Shown here: positions 26,193 through 38,895 of the stretch, piece by piece
Layout: each line of letters begins with the position of its first letter
Position numbering within the stretch: the first letter of the stretch is position 1
NCBI RefSeq assembly: GCF_001649575.2
Contig: NC_051444.1
Span: 20,300,498-20,364,497 of the forward strand
Direction: 5' to 3'
DNA length: 64,000 nucleotides
Source of the DNA: Kryptolebias marmoratus
Lineage: Eukaryota; Chordata; Actinopteri; Cyprinodontiformes; Rivulidae
Notes under the pieces: model-generated
What the model was told of the DNA's origin: nothing
Database searches by the model: none
What the model saw: the letters and a program-made list of their open reading frames with translations, nothing else
Made by a program: the position numbers and the translations under genes

Positions 26193-26930
26193 TATGGCGT
26201 TATTATTGTGCCACCAAGTTGAGCGCGCATGCCACCAGGTTGAGCGCGCGTGCCACCAAGTTGAGCGCGCGTGCCACCAGGTTGAGCACGCAGTGACACT
26301 GATTTGAGAGTACAGACTGCTCAACTCTGACAAACTGCTCGCGCTCGGCTCTCTCCGTGCGCGCTCGGCTCTCTCTCCGCGCGCTCGGCTCTCTGCGCGC
26401 GCGCTTGTCTCTCTCTGCGCTCGCGCTTGGCTCTGACAAACTGCTCGCTCGCTCTGCTCTCTCTGCACTCGCAACCCAAAGTTGTATGTAAATGAGCCAC
26501 GCCACCAGCCAATCACAGACTGGCCTCCTTCGTCTTCTTCTTTGTAGAGTTTTATGGCAGTTGGCAAAAACCAGTAAGGTTGCATTACCGCCACCTACTG
26601 GTATGGAGTGTGGCTCAAAATATATAATATCGTATTCTCCTCATCAATTTTTGTTTTTCTGAAAAAATCTCATTAAAATCTGAATACTTTTGCAGTTTGA
26701 GTTCCTTTTCCATGTATCTACTAAATTAAATAGTTCTTTTTTTTTTCATAAGTTCCTCCAAAAATATTCTCCTTCCTTTCTCATACCTTCTACACTCTAA
26801 AATAACATGCCGAGAGCCGAGCGCGAGCAGTTTGTCAGAGTTGAGCGGTCTGTACTCTCAAATCAGTGTCACTGCGCGCTCAACCTGGTGGCACGCGCGC
26901 TCAACTTGGTGGCACAATAATAACGCCATA
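26193..26930. mobile_element. Asymmetric inverted-repeat element with 6-bp target duplication
   Basis: Both ends read TATGGCGTTATTATTGTG inwards, and GAAAAG stands directly outside each (26,187-26,192 and 26,931-26,936). The arms carry a 21-bp unit starting GCCACCARGTTGAGCGCGC: four copies in the left arm, two in the right. A shared stretch of about 60 bp (TGACACTGATTTGAGAGTAC onward) follows. The left arm then has a further array of about 20-bp units (GCGCGCTCGGCTCTCTC-like, 26,338-26,470) that is present once on the right. No transposase frame exists; Arg/Glu-rich frames here come from the arrays. Six-base duplications are reported for few superfamilies, IS3EU among them; the assignment is untested. 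The core holds a LINE 3' end. Confidence 0.8.
26522..26811 (-). mobile_element. LINE 3' end lying inside the inverted-repeat element
   Basis: Read on the minus strand this AT-rich piece ends with GTAGGTGGCGGTAATGCA, then GCCAACTGCCATAAAAC, and a GAAGAAGACGAAG tail (26,528-26,540). I recognise this arrangement as the 3' end of fish LINEs with GAA-type tails. Its inner end abuts the right inverted repeat at 26,811 directly, so the element's original centre appears to have been replaced or deleted. The exact LINE family is not established. Confidence 0.6.
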
Positions 26931-27171
26931 GAAAAGGAGATATTGCTTTCGACCGTCACCCACAACCTTATGCTTGGTAAGGATGGGGTTTGCATTGAAG
27001 TGAAGATTTGACACAATCTGCCTATTTTCTTAGATGGACAATCTTTTTTGAATAAATGTTATTTAAAACACACCAAATCTGATTATTATTTGTAATGTGT
27101 CTCAAATGACTATAGTAGAATACTGGCACAACAAAAATAATCTGAATTGAAATATGCACTTGTTTTAAGCT

Positions 27172-27858
27172 GTTGTCATACTTCACGAGAAGTCATGAAA
27201 TTGGCTCTAGTTCACGTGGTTGCTTGACAAAAACTGTGTCATTATGTTCTCATATCAGCTTTGTCCGTCTCTTCTTAACATAAAGGCCCTGGCCAGACTT
27301 TTTTGCACAGGTGTATACGCACCAAGTATTGTGTGATTGGTTAGAAGTTTGTCGGTGTGTTTGGTTTTGGAAATGTGCTCATACTGCAATATTGTCCCTT
27401 TGATTTAAATACTCCACTTCCAGAAACTGCTTGTTGGTTGTAGTGCAAGCAAGCAATATGGACAGTTTTGAAGAGCAGTTGGCTGAGTTAGTTTGAAAAT
27501 ATGTACATCTGGGTCAACAGACCAAACTCATCCTGCTCGGCTCTGGTCCTATTTAGTGGGTGAAAACACACAAAATAGTAACAGTTCTTCCTTCTCCTGC
27601 TCAGTAAACAAGATGTTCACCTTCTCCTCATCATTTGTGAACTCATGATCGTACATCTCTGCCAAGTTTAAAGTTGCTGTGTTTACTTTTGTTGGATATC
27701 CACACCGGTATATGCTTTAAACGTGACATGTTGTGCAGCCGGAAGGGTTTTCCCAGGAGTTCTGCAGACTATGAAAGGAGTTTATGAAAATGAACGTCGT
27801 GCAACCACGTGACAGCAAACTGATTTCTTGACTTCTTATAGAGTATGATGGAGCCTTT
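27172..27858 (+). mobile_element. Inverted-repeat DNA transposon relic, PIF/Harbinger-like
   Basis: The segments 27,172-27,232 and 27,796-27,858 are imperfect inverted copies over about 60 bp. They share TCATACT, AGAAGTCA, GAAAT and TCACGTGGTTGC in order. Inside, ATG 27,458 starts MDSFEEQLAELV, then a TGA, then KYVHL. This resembles the start of the MADF-type accessory protein of PIF/Harbinger elements, with a CGA-to-TGA change at the Arg codon. The remainder does not read as protein. No clear target duplication is visible. Confidence 0.5.
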
Positions 27859-30744
27859 ACTGTCAGCTCTACACAGACCCCAGTGATGTTTGTTCAACTT
27901 AGAGATAGAATAGGCACTTTTTTTTTTGTCTCCATAGGGAAATTATTTCTCAGTGAGTAAGCACGACATTTTCATTTAAAAAAACAGAATGAGAGCTTAT
28001 TTTCCTAATACAAAGTTACAACTAGAAAAACAATAAAACACTCTTGTGTTTCAGACAAGATATTTTCAAACTGACAAAATATCAACTACCTCTCTTGAGA
28101 ACTCAACTTCAGTCCGTGGTACCAGTATTTCACAGAGGTCATCCACATTAAATGTCAATAAAAAAAAGCCTGTTGAGCAAAAAGATGATAATTAAGATTT
28201 ATCAGCTTGTTGCTGCTAGTATATAAAAAAAACCTGTTTTGTTCTATTTCATGACATGGGTGGGTATTGATACTTCCTGCCTGAGGAAAGTAAAAGTATG
28301 AAGGCGGTAAAGTGTGGATGCTTCTGATCAGCTTGAAACTTTTTTGCATTTTCTACATTTTCTACATCTCAGTCTGTAGATGTGCTCTAGATTGTTCAGA
28401 CTGATATCCAGCAGCTTACTGGCAGTGATGACCGTTTTCCTCAATGTGTTTTTTGGTGCTTTTGTTGTGCTACCAAACCAGCAAACAATGCAAATGTTAA
28501 AAAAAAAAATCCACAAAAGCACTGCATGACATTTCAAGGATTTTGCGGTTAATATCAAATGAAACCAGCTTCAAATTATTTGCCTTTTTTTCTGAATGAG
28601 CTTTGTGTATTGATCCCACTTGTTGACTTGTTTTGAAGAAAATATTGTTGTAGTACACTTTCTACTTTTGTCATTAATAAGAAGGTGAAGTGTGTGTAGC
28701 AGAGTAGTGATCAGTGTACTGAAAGTCTGTCCAGCTTCCCAACTTCCCTGAACCCAAATAACACTCTTTTAGTTCCTTTCTTACAGAATGATGGGTGCAC
28801 AGATTTACTAAACTGGGGGAGAGGCTCTCTGCAACCTCTGTTTGTATTCCAACACCTGGCCCTTGCCCAGCTCCATAGAGAGCAGATTCTGCCTTCAAGA
28901 AAACCTTTCAAAACTCTTATCTGTATAAAGTAGCTATGTTTATGTGAAAAAAAAATTCAATTTAAAACAGAGCAATGAAGAAGAGCAATGTATAATGTTG
29001 CCAAAGTAAGCTGCATTTGGTTCATGTTTTCTTTTTTTCCACTCTTACATTGAGAATTGTTAGGTTTAGGACAGGGAGATTTGGTATAGAATTCTACTTT
29101 GGTAAAATGTGTGAATGTCAACACCTGTAGGGTTGCATCACTCTCCCCTCATAGCATAAGGGGCCTACTATGCAAATTTTGTATGTCCCCTCAAAAGAGC
29201 TAAAACTAGACTCCCCAACAACATCCACCGCCACATCTACTTTTCTAGGTTACCAGGGCGATGAGCACCGACCCATCTACACATGACACAAATCTGGTGC
29301 AGCCAGAAATAAAAACGGCCAAATGAAAAGCATTATATTTAAAAGTTGTGCTGTCACAAAAAAAAAAAAAAAAAAGGAAAAAAGTAATGGACATTTCATG
29401 TCCACCTAAACAAATAAGAAGCATTTTATTTTTTTGACTAATTTCTCTTTAGGACTGGGCTGCAGTATTACTGAGCTCTGACTGTGGTGTAAAGGAAGCA
29501 TTATACCCAATATATTGACACTTCTGAGTGCATGTAGAACATCTCAGCAGTGCTTTTATAAGCTGAACAAACTTACTGTGTGACAATCTCACTGGTGATG
29601 TACTATGTTAGTTACTTGCATACGTAGTGTCTGTACATAGCAGCAGCACAATTAAAACACACAAATAGATTCTAAATAAAAACACTACAAACGATAATCA
29701 CAAATACTACAATGAATTGTTCTTTTCAGCTCTCAGATTTGGAAAAAGGAAAATATAGCAAACCTTGTTGCTGTCTGTGTAGCATACTGTATGTAACAAA
29801 AAAACACAAACCCATCTTTTATGAAAATATATTGACAGATTTGGAACCTGGACAAACTCCAGTTCAATGAAAAAAGAAAATCTAGTCCAATAATGTGTAT
29901 ATACTGCATAAGGTTAACAACAATGGCTGGCTTGGACGCATGGCAATTTGCAAAAGCTCCCATGTCCAAGACCCAAGCCAAGGCCATGGTTGATAACATA
30001 AAGAGACTGCAGCGCAAACTTAAAAATACAGAACTGCATGGCCTTTAAAAAAAAAAAGGAACATTGAATAATATTCTGCTTTGTGTCAGTCGGAATCAGA
30101 AACACAAAGAAAGGTGTAGACAAACGTGCACACGTGCATAATACAAAATATAAATGTGGTCTGCTCATTCTGTGTAACCCCACTGATTGGACCAATTTTT
30201 TTTTTTCTCTCTCTTTTTTTTCTATGTCATAATCGAACAAAAGTCCCTGATTAAAGATTTGATTACATCGTTTGCCCCTTGGAGTTCGCATGATTAAACG
30301 GTCATGTGGATTCAACATGGAAACACAAGTAAACATTAAGACTTTGAATTGCTGCATCAGAGAGTAGAGAAACTTTCATGAATAATCAAGACCACACATG
30401 ACTACATCTCCATATTTAAACAACATTATTGTTAAACTAGCACCACTTTATTTTTATGCAGATTGAACAGCACCTCCTACAGAAGAACGGAAAGGAAACT
30501 AAATCAGCATGTTGGAAAGCAGAAGCAAAGGAAGCTCAGTCTCACCTCTTAATGTGTAACATTTCTGTGTGTCTGAAAAAAAAATAATAGCATAATAATA
30601 TAACTATAAAGGCTTAAAGATAAAGATCTGTGTGCCTTCCAGCAAGACCTATAAAGTAAAGTATTTTAGTAGGAGGTTTGCATCCAGCATGTTTAGATGA
30701 TAGTAACGTTTTTCTGATAATAACCATCTTGTTTAACCACAGGT
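27859..30744. other. AT-rich DNA, nothing recognised
   Basis: Homopolymer A and T runs, including an A18 run near 29,359. The largest minus-strand frame (about 29,914-30,357) shows no family features. Confidence 0.55.
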
Positions 30745-31410
30745 TTTTGGACAACAAAGGACCACTTCACAGTCCTCATAACCATTTTAGGTAGTTCCTT
30801 TTTTTGTTGTTTTCACACGTTTGGTACTGTGGCCATTCATGGTTCTTATGCTGTGTTTGTCAGGTCTTTTTTAGCTCCTGTTTTAAAGTGGGTTATTTCT
30901 TGGCTCAGTCGAAACTCACAAGTAACTTAAAGGGATGTGATTGGTCTGTACATAAATGTACATTGATTGGCTGAACAAATTGAATGCTCTTCCAGCAACC
31001 GCACTATAAAACCTGCATTAATGTTGCTGAAGTAGGAGCTACTTAACTGTTGCCACTGTCTGCTGTAACATGCAGCACAAAGTAGAATGATCTACCATAT
31101 AGGTCTTAGCTCCTAGAACTCTGTTTTGTGAATTTTTGTAGCACTCTTAAATTTTGCTTTAAAATTAAACTAAAGACCCACTACACACTGATCCAATTAC
31201 AGTCTTTAAATTTTGTTAATGGTAAATGCCATGTGCATAAATGATGTGGCTGTGCAGACACTTGGCTGAGTGTTGCACATTATTAGCATTCCCCTGGTGG
31301 TGTGACAGTAAAGTCCTCATAGCCGCTCCATAGTGGGGCAAATAGCACCTTCAATCCTCAGAGAGTCCTTACTGTAACTGTTTGGTCCAAAAACACCTAA
31401 TGCCATTTAA
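30745..31410 (+). repeat. Copy A of the same unassigned dispersed repeat
   Basis: A continuous copy of the repeat that is split at 55.1-57.4 kb. It is about 65-75% alike by eye over some 650 bases, in the same orientation. It contains no readable frame. It could be an LTR-like or nonautonomous element, or an old segmental duplication; two copies are too few to decide. Confidence 0.6.
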
Positions 31411-31770
31411 TACATAACCTCAACCAAATAATTACTCGTACATAACTGAAAAAAAATGGAATTTCAAAGTAAAGTTATTTTTATGCATCTGCAGTCAATG
31501 CATCAAATCAAAAGCTAACAGCCCAGTGGCTCCATCCACCAGCTCCTTCGACATTCAGATTTGAATTGCTTTGCATTATGACTGTGTCTCTATATGCCAT
31601 AGGCTAGGTCATTTCTTTTTACTACTAAAAAGACAACTATTTGTTTTTATTTCTAATTTCACAAATACACAAATTTGTCTACTTTCTTGGCAAAATGCTG
31701 TGGAAAAAAAAGTCTAACTTTCCAGGCTGCAATGTCTTTAAACATTGCGTTGAGAAACATTAAACTGAAC

Positions 31771-31905
31771 ACAGCCCTGTGATGGACTTGGGACCTGTCC
31801 AGTATGTCCCCTGACTCTCACCCAGTGACTGCTGGAGATAGGCACCAGCTTCCTGCAAACCCGGAGAGGAGAAGTGGGTAAAAACATGAATGAATAGATG
31901 GATAA
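31771..31905 (+). mobile_element. L2-type LINE 3' end, same family
   Basis: It carries GTGATGGACTTGGGACC, GATAGGCACCAGCTTCC and a GAATGAATAGATGGAT tail, in the same orientation as the 41.4-kb copy but more diverged. Confidence 0.75.
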
Positions 31906-34359
31906 ACTAAACACACTGGCAAGTAAAAAAAAAAAACAATCTCCACAAACACACATCAGTACAGAAACATATTTACATGTTTTATTTTTCTCTTTTTTTC
32001 AAATTTGAATTGAAGAAAAGCATCAGAAAGACTTCAAAAAGACTATCAAAAGGATGTCACCCACCAGGAAGTCACCCTCCATCACCCGACAAACTGACTC
32101 CACCAATTATCTAATGACTCCTAAACTTTGAACACCTTTGATCTGTTTTCCGTCACTCTGTGTCTTGACTTAACATGACAAACAGACAATCTTCAGTCAG
32201 AGGGAGGGATAATCTGTTAATCTCTTTGCTGAGAAAAAAACAGCAGGAGGACAGAACAGAAAGATTGATCTCCACAAACCAAATGAGAAGCTCTCTAGTA
32301 TTTTTAACGGAAGCAGTGTAGAAAGAAATCCTGGATCCAAACACATTTTAATACACTGAGAGCTAGAGATATGTAGGAGGAGGTGATGTGGACTGGAGAA
32401 TGGATGAACAGATAAATGGCAATAAAACAGATTGAGAGCAAGAGATGGAGGGAAGGCAGAATAAATGGGACATTAGGGGATTGAAAGAAAGTAGGTGCAA
32501 AAGTTTAAAAAAAAAAGAAATCAGATTGTTAAAGGTAAAGAGAAAGAAAGAACAGCTTGTTTGCTTTATAGAGGCAACAGCACTTTTTACTGCAACCAGA
32601 TTCCATTTCATTACAGGAAGAAATATTCCTGGATGAAAAAGGAGGCAGATCAACATTAGCAGGTAAAGGGATTCTTAGTTGTCCATTAAATCCATTATGA
32701 TCTCTCTCTCCCTCATGCACACACACACACTTGCACCCACACACGCAAACACACACACATATGCACAACAAATATCAATACAGTATTTAAAATAAAGACA
32801 TAGCCTTTCTTGAATTAAAACATACTGTTCACTACCTTCCATGCTGAAGCTTTAAACTAAGATTATCTTATGTTGTGAAATGACAACCTTCTAGTTGTTT
32901 TGGTCGAACCTTGAAAATAACATTATTGCAGCATTTCACCTTTCCTTTTGGCAACAGACAATAGAATACAATTGGTTCGACTGTCTGTCTAGTCATTCTA
33001 CGGCTGTAAACATCTATCTGCCTGTTCAAAGCATTCTCTGCATCCTGCTCTGTCATGTAGACAGGATTTCATAATAAACCTCAAGCCAATCTAAAATTAC
33101 TGCCAAAATACTCCAAAAATATTTTAGACCATTTGCTGATGGAACATTGAGCTCTAAACCTTGTCCATTTTGACTCTTCGAGGCCCCTTCATCTATCAGA
33201 CACCCACAGAAGTGATTCTGGCTGATAAAATCCTGCCAGGTTTGTGTGGGTGTGTGTAAAGACTATTTAAGGTGACGCTTTACCGAAGCTGGCGAATTCG
33301 TTTTTAATAACTAATGAACAAGTGAGGAAAAAAGTGGTCATCAGTGCTTCCTCAGTTGGAACCTCCTCATCACCCCACAACTTCATTGTCTCATTTTGTG
33401 TAGTAATACTTAGATTGGTGTTTAAATTCCTGTGAAGATGTTTTTATCAATGAACACGTAGATTGTGATGAGTTTTCCATCATCAATAACTCAGTTTTAA
33501 CCTCACTTCATTCTGAATTTGTTTCTTATTGATTTTGAACCAAGCAATAAAAGAAACATAACCATGACAACTTATTTATCGCTGATAAAAATCCAGAAAC
33601 TCTTACATCACTACAGCCATGGTGGGTGGTTGGAGATATGGAGAAAGAAAACTTTAAAACGTTGAGCCTGGGTTGATAAAGGAAGTACAAGAAGCATTTA
33701 GTTTTGAGATTATACAAAACTACCTCATTCTAACTAATCTAATGAGTTCCTGTTGCTGTTTGTTATTCAGAAGGTCAGGTGGGTAAAAGAGCAAGAAATT
33801 TGTACTAATCAGGATTCATTTTAATCTGTGTCTTATAAGGTCAGTTGGTATTGGTGAAATTCACCCTGAAATTTTGATCTGTGTACCAGTCACATAAAAC
33901 AGCCACTTAGATTGCATTTGTTAAAACACAAATTGGCTTTAAATTGATGAATTGACATTAACTTATTGACATGAACTGCAATCAGCTATGAAATCATTGT
34001 CAGATTTAATTCCTCTTGGATGGGACAGGTTTGACTTGTTCTACGTTGATTCAAAGATTTCAAATACCAGACATGCCCAGTACTCTGAAGCATTTCTTCT
34101 GATAGTCTCTGATATGAAACTTTAAGATAGATGCCTGTGTTTTCTGTCACAACTGCAAGGAATAATCTGTAAATGTCAGGCAATATTCAGAAGCAGGGAT
34201 ATGAGTTACACTAAATTGGTAAATATGTTTTTAATGAAAAATATGAAAAGACCAATGCTTTCACACTTTTTTTCTTTCATTCAGACTGTGTGGTCATTTC
34301 TATATGTGGCTAAGTCTGGTGGCAAACACAGTTTGTTTATCCTAAGCTAATTTACCAGC
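31906..34359. other. Noncoding DNA with a CA-rich patch
   Basis: (CA)n-like sequence near 32,717-32,762. No exon or element ends are seen. Confidence 0.55.
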
Positions 34360-34367
34360 ATTCCAGT

Positions 34368-35621
34368 CAGGGGTGGAAATTAAAAATTTTGTTCACCAGC
34401 CATAGTGGCTGGNNNNNNNNNNNNNNNNNNNNNNNNNNNNNNNNNNNNNNNNNNNNNNNNNNNNNNNNNNNNNNNNNNNNNNNNNNNNNNNNNNNNNNNN
34501 NNNNNNNNNNNNNNNNNNNNNNNNNNNNNNNNNNNNNNNNNNNNNNNNNNNNNNNNNNNNNNNNNNNNNNNNNNNNNNNNNNNNNNNNNNNNNNNNNNNN
34601 NNNNNNNNNNNNNNNNNNNNNNNNNNNNNNNNNNNNNNNNNNNNNNNNNNNNNNNNNNNNNNNNNNNNNNNNNNNNNNNNNNNNNNNNNNNNNNNNNNNN
34701 NNNNNNNNNNNNNNNNNNNNNNNNNNNNNNNNNNNNNNNNNNNNNNNNNNNNNNNNNNNNNNNNNNNNNNNNNNNNNNNNNNNNNNNNNNNNNNNNNNNN
34801 NNNNNNNNNNNNNNNNNNNNNNNNNNNNNNNNNNNNNNNNNNNNNNNNNNNNNNNNNNNNNNNNNNNNNNNNNNNNNNNNNNNNNNNNNNNNNNNNNNNN
34901 NNNNNNNNNNNNNNNNNNNNNNNNNNNNNNNNNNNNNNNNNNNNNNNNNNNNNNNNNNNNNNNNNNNNNNNNNNNNNNNNNNNNNNNNNNNNNNNNNNNN
35001 NNNNNNNNNNNNNNNNNNNNNNNNNNNNNNNNNNNNNNNNNNNNNNNNNNNNNNNNNNNNNNNNNNNNNNNNNNNNNNNNNNNNNNNNNNNNNNNNNNNN
35101 NNNNNNNNNNNNNNNNNNNNNNNNNNNNNNNNNNNNNNNNNNNNNNNNNNNNNNNNNNNNNNNNNNNNNNNNNNNNNNNNNNNNNNNNNNNNNNNNNNNN
35201 NNNNNNNNNNNNNNNNNNNNNNNNNNNNNNNNNNNNNNNNNNNNNNNNNNNNNNNNNNNNNNNNNNNNNNNNNNNNNNNNNNNNNNNNNNNNNNNNNNNN
35301 NNNNNNNNNNNNNNNNNNNNNNNNNNNNNNNNNNNNNNNNNNNNNNNNGCGTTGAACATGAACAGAGACACAGGGGAATCGTAGCTCTGAGAGAGCTGTG
35401 TGAAGCTGACACCCAGCTCTCCGTATCTGATGGGGGAACGCGGCTCGACGTAACAGCAGCAACTCGAGCACATTGCTGCCCCCTATATGTCAGGAGGAAA
35501 AATAATACCTTTTCTGTTCAAATTGCCAACCCGCCACAGTGGCGTGTGTTGATCAAATTCACCCGCCACTTCAAATATTTACCCGCATTTGGCGGGTGGC
35601 GGGTGCTAATTTCCACCCCTG
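34368..35621. mobile_element. hAT-type DNA transposon with 8-bp target duplication (interior mostly gap)
   Basis: The ends are inverted copies beginning CAGGGGTGGAAATTA, followed by less well matched subterminal DNA. ATTCCAGT occurs directly outside both ends (34,360-34,367 and 35,622-35,629). An 8-bp duplication with CAG...CTG ends is the signature of the hAT superfamily. The right subterminal part has GGCGGGT repeats. Only about 320 bp of sequence is known because 34,413-35,348 is N, so whether it encodes a transposase cannot be judged. The size of about 1.25 kb, if the gap length is real, suggests a nonautonomous copy. Confidence 0.85.
34413..35348. other. Assembly gap (936 N)
   Basis: Unresolved bases inside the hAT-type element. 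Repeat collapse is the likely reason. Open frames across it are artefacts. Confidence 0.99.
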
Positions 35622-35629
35622 ATTCCAGT

Positions 35630-38600
35630 CCCTAGGAGTATACTTCTCCTCGGGCACAGTGTCCTAGAAGTACCTTCTTGTTGCGGTGATCTGGTCACCA
35701 CTGAAGCCTCCCTTTACTAAAAAAAAATAGTGTTTGTTCTTGGTCGACTGACACATCTACAGCTGGTATCATTTATTCCTGCAGTTCTGTCTGAAAATAT
35801 ATTGATCGTTTGAACTAGATAACAACAAACTGCAGAAGTTGATAGTTCAGTGGAGTAGGCATCCCAACCGCATTGGATCCAAGGAGTTCTTGTCCAAGAC
35901 AAGACTCTCTGAAGTTTTGTCTGTATGAGCAGCAAAGCTACATTCATGACTTCCTTTTGATAAGCTCCAGGTGAACAGAAGCTCCTCATAGACAGCAGTA
36001 TTATTACCTCTCTATTTTAGATGCTTCCTACATGATGTTTCTTCCTGTGTCTTACTTTTTACACCAACATATGTCACCCACAGATGACAGGAAATGATAA
36101 TAACACAAATAAAACTACAGAAGCACAGGAACGTGCCAATACACACCCACAGCTGACATACTATTGGCTGAGCCTCACACAGGCTCTATTTTTGACTTCT
36201 TATTTCCCAAATGTTTGCTTCAATCATAGCCTAAGGTTTTGAAAGGATTTAATCCACTAGAATTTACTATCACATGACCTTTTGCTTGTTTCCAAGAAAA
36301 AAAAAGCTGGGAGGCGTTTTCATATATATGTTCTAGACGCTAAGGTGAAATGCTATGATTATTTCAAAAATTAAACCCTCAAATCTGACAGTCAAAGTAC
36401 ACCCAAGTAAAATAAAATATGCATGTGCATTAGGGTTCTGGGTATGCCGTCTGAAAACGAGCATCTTCAGAAAGAAAATCAAAATATTTCATGTGCTTGT
36501 CTAGAAAATTGCAACCTGATGTCCCCTGGTGGGAATACATAATGAATCTTTAAAGAACAGTCATTGCATTTTGCTCCCTGTGTGTTTCAGGATTTATAAA
36601 TTTGTCAAGTGTTTATTTTTCCACTCAAAAAAAAAAACTATTTTTGTGTTGAAAACCATTTTTGCTTGGCCTTCATGTCAATATATTTTGGCATCAAGTC
36701 AGATAGAACATGCTATAATGAGTCTCTGACTGACAGCTAGGGATGTTAATAAATATAATTGTGCTCTGTCTTCTGCTCTCAACAGCAGGAGGGTTAAGGT
36801 GATGGAGAGTGTTGTCAGAGTGTTAGAAACCACCTCGGCTTTCAGCACACAAGATCAAACTTTGAAAGCACCACCAGCTCATTATCTTCACATATGCATG
36901 TGCACACACAGCCCGTACACACACAACCAGGAACACATTGTGCACCTTCCACATTGCCGGCAGTATACTGATTGTGTAGCACAAAGAAGTAATGAGAACA
37001 TTCTTCAAGTCTATAACCTTTACCTGAGGAACTGTGTCCATTTGTGTGTGTTCATTCACGCACATGTGCACATTTACTCGAGTGTGTATTCCTCACCAAT
37101 GCACCAGCACTTGACAGGTGTTGGATAGGCAGGTCATTCAAAAAGAATAATAGCAGTTTGTGCTCACTGTTTGCCAGACGATTGAATCGAAAGTGAAATT
37201 ATTTGAAAAAGAAAAACAGAAACATTCCCTGTATTCACTGGATCTGCAGTCTGTTAAATGTTGATAGAGCCAAATCAAGTCAATCCACTATAGTAATATA
37301 GCATGACAATGATTATTTGTCAAAGCTTTGGGTCAAATTGAACTTCCACCAAGTTGTATTTTTGCAGTTTTGTACAACCCTATATTCTGAGTATGAAAAG
37401 AAACCACAGGTCTCTTTGTTCTCATTTTAGCCCACTTGATTTTTTTCTACAAATTTGAAATGCAGATCAACAAATTTGTACCAGTTTAAAAAAATAATAA
37501 TCATTATTATCAAGTGTACTGTAAATCAAGCAACAGTAGTGAAGCCTATGATCAAGATAAATGTAAAAAAAAAAAAAAGATCAATCTTCAGTACTACTCA
37601 ATTTGACACCTATTTGACAAGTATGAAAAACATTTGAATCGTTTTTGTGGATTTTTTGTCATGTATAAAGATGTAACCTGCTTCAGCTTGTAGCCATTTC
37701 ACACGTTCAGAAACTATTTGGTGCAACTTTAGGAGCTCGTTGGCTATTCATCCTGTTCTCTTAGAGATCGTAAGTGTTAGTCAAAACTGTATTTATGACA
37801 AACAATACTTTAATTGACCCAACACTTGTTTTCCTGATAACAATTTCAATAAAATATTCAATAAACATGTTGTATTTACCAGAATTCAGTCCAATGCAGA
37901 GCCTTTTTCGTGAACACAAACTCCTCCACAGAATACTGAGTTAATGTGTAATCAATCAGATCAAAGTTAGCCGTGCTTCACTACAAAGTGAATGCAGAAA
38001 CAGGCAGAATCACGCTTTGATCAGATTCATCTTAAGTAGTACGAGTAGTAATGTGATATTTCAAATATGCATCTCGAAAGAACAAGCGCAAATGTTTTTC
38101 CTTCAAGCACATTAATTCTTGAACGTATGACTCACAGTGCAGTATCTGTGAGCAGACATGTGAGGCTTGTCATATTCTTACACTGACCCTGCTCCTGAGA
38201 TCTAAACAAAAGCCAACAAACCAATTTTCTTTCAAAATGGATGATGCTCCCTTAATAGCAATGAAAAAATAATAATATATAGGCTTTATGTGTATGTTTT
38301 TGGTTTGTCATTGTTTCATTAGACATTTTACAAATCCCTTAGCAATGGAGACCTGGTGCTCTCCCACTTGGTTAACTTGAGTATTTGTTTAGCTTGTTTT
38401 ATGCCAGGCTGTAGCTCTGTGTATGGTAACACTCAGTGTTTATGACAATGACACTGCAAACAACGTACTCAGATTCTATCACAGGTGAACTTTTACCTGA
38501 AGCTTTTAGAAATTAATTATAATAAATATCTCATCCAAAGTTCATATTTTGGCATATGTTGGACACGCTACAAGTCCTTGGAGACCTCAACTCTGCTCCC

Positions 38601-38895
38601 CGAAGTCACATGTGCATTAAAAAGTCCCAGGAAAGTAAATTTTGAATCGTATGTGTGTTTATGGATCTATTTTCCTCTCAAGCTCTGTTTGACAAGTACG
38701 TGACAGTTGTTGACAAAATAAAAATTCCAGCAGAAAGCACAAAAAAAAAAGAAAATCTATTTGCATACATAGAGTTTTGGCTGTTGTGGTGTGCAGGGTT
38801 TCAAATAAGAACTCTGTGGTCTTTGTGAATTCAGTGCACATATATCTCCCATCCACTGGGATATTTTGTGAGTCTTCATCATTTTACCTGTGTTC

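Noticed and set aside
26211..26295. Regular 21-bp repeats resembling a small CRISPR array
   Set aside because: Units are contiguous without spacers, the genome is a vertebrate, and the array is mirrored in the other arm of the element.
26025..26594. A 189-codon Arg/Glu/Ala-rich minus-strand frame
   Set aside because: It crosses the tandem arrays of the inverted-repeat element; its composition follows the repeat units.
29914..30357. A 147-codon minus-strand frame
   Set aside because: No family features, low-complexity Lys/Phe runs, within AT-rich DNA.
34367..35473. Very long open frames on both strands at 34.4-35.5 kb
   Set aside because: They consist almost wholly of unresolved N bases.
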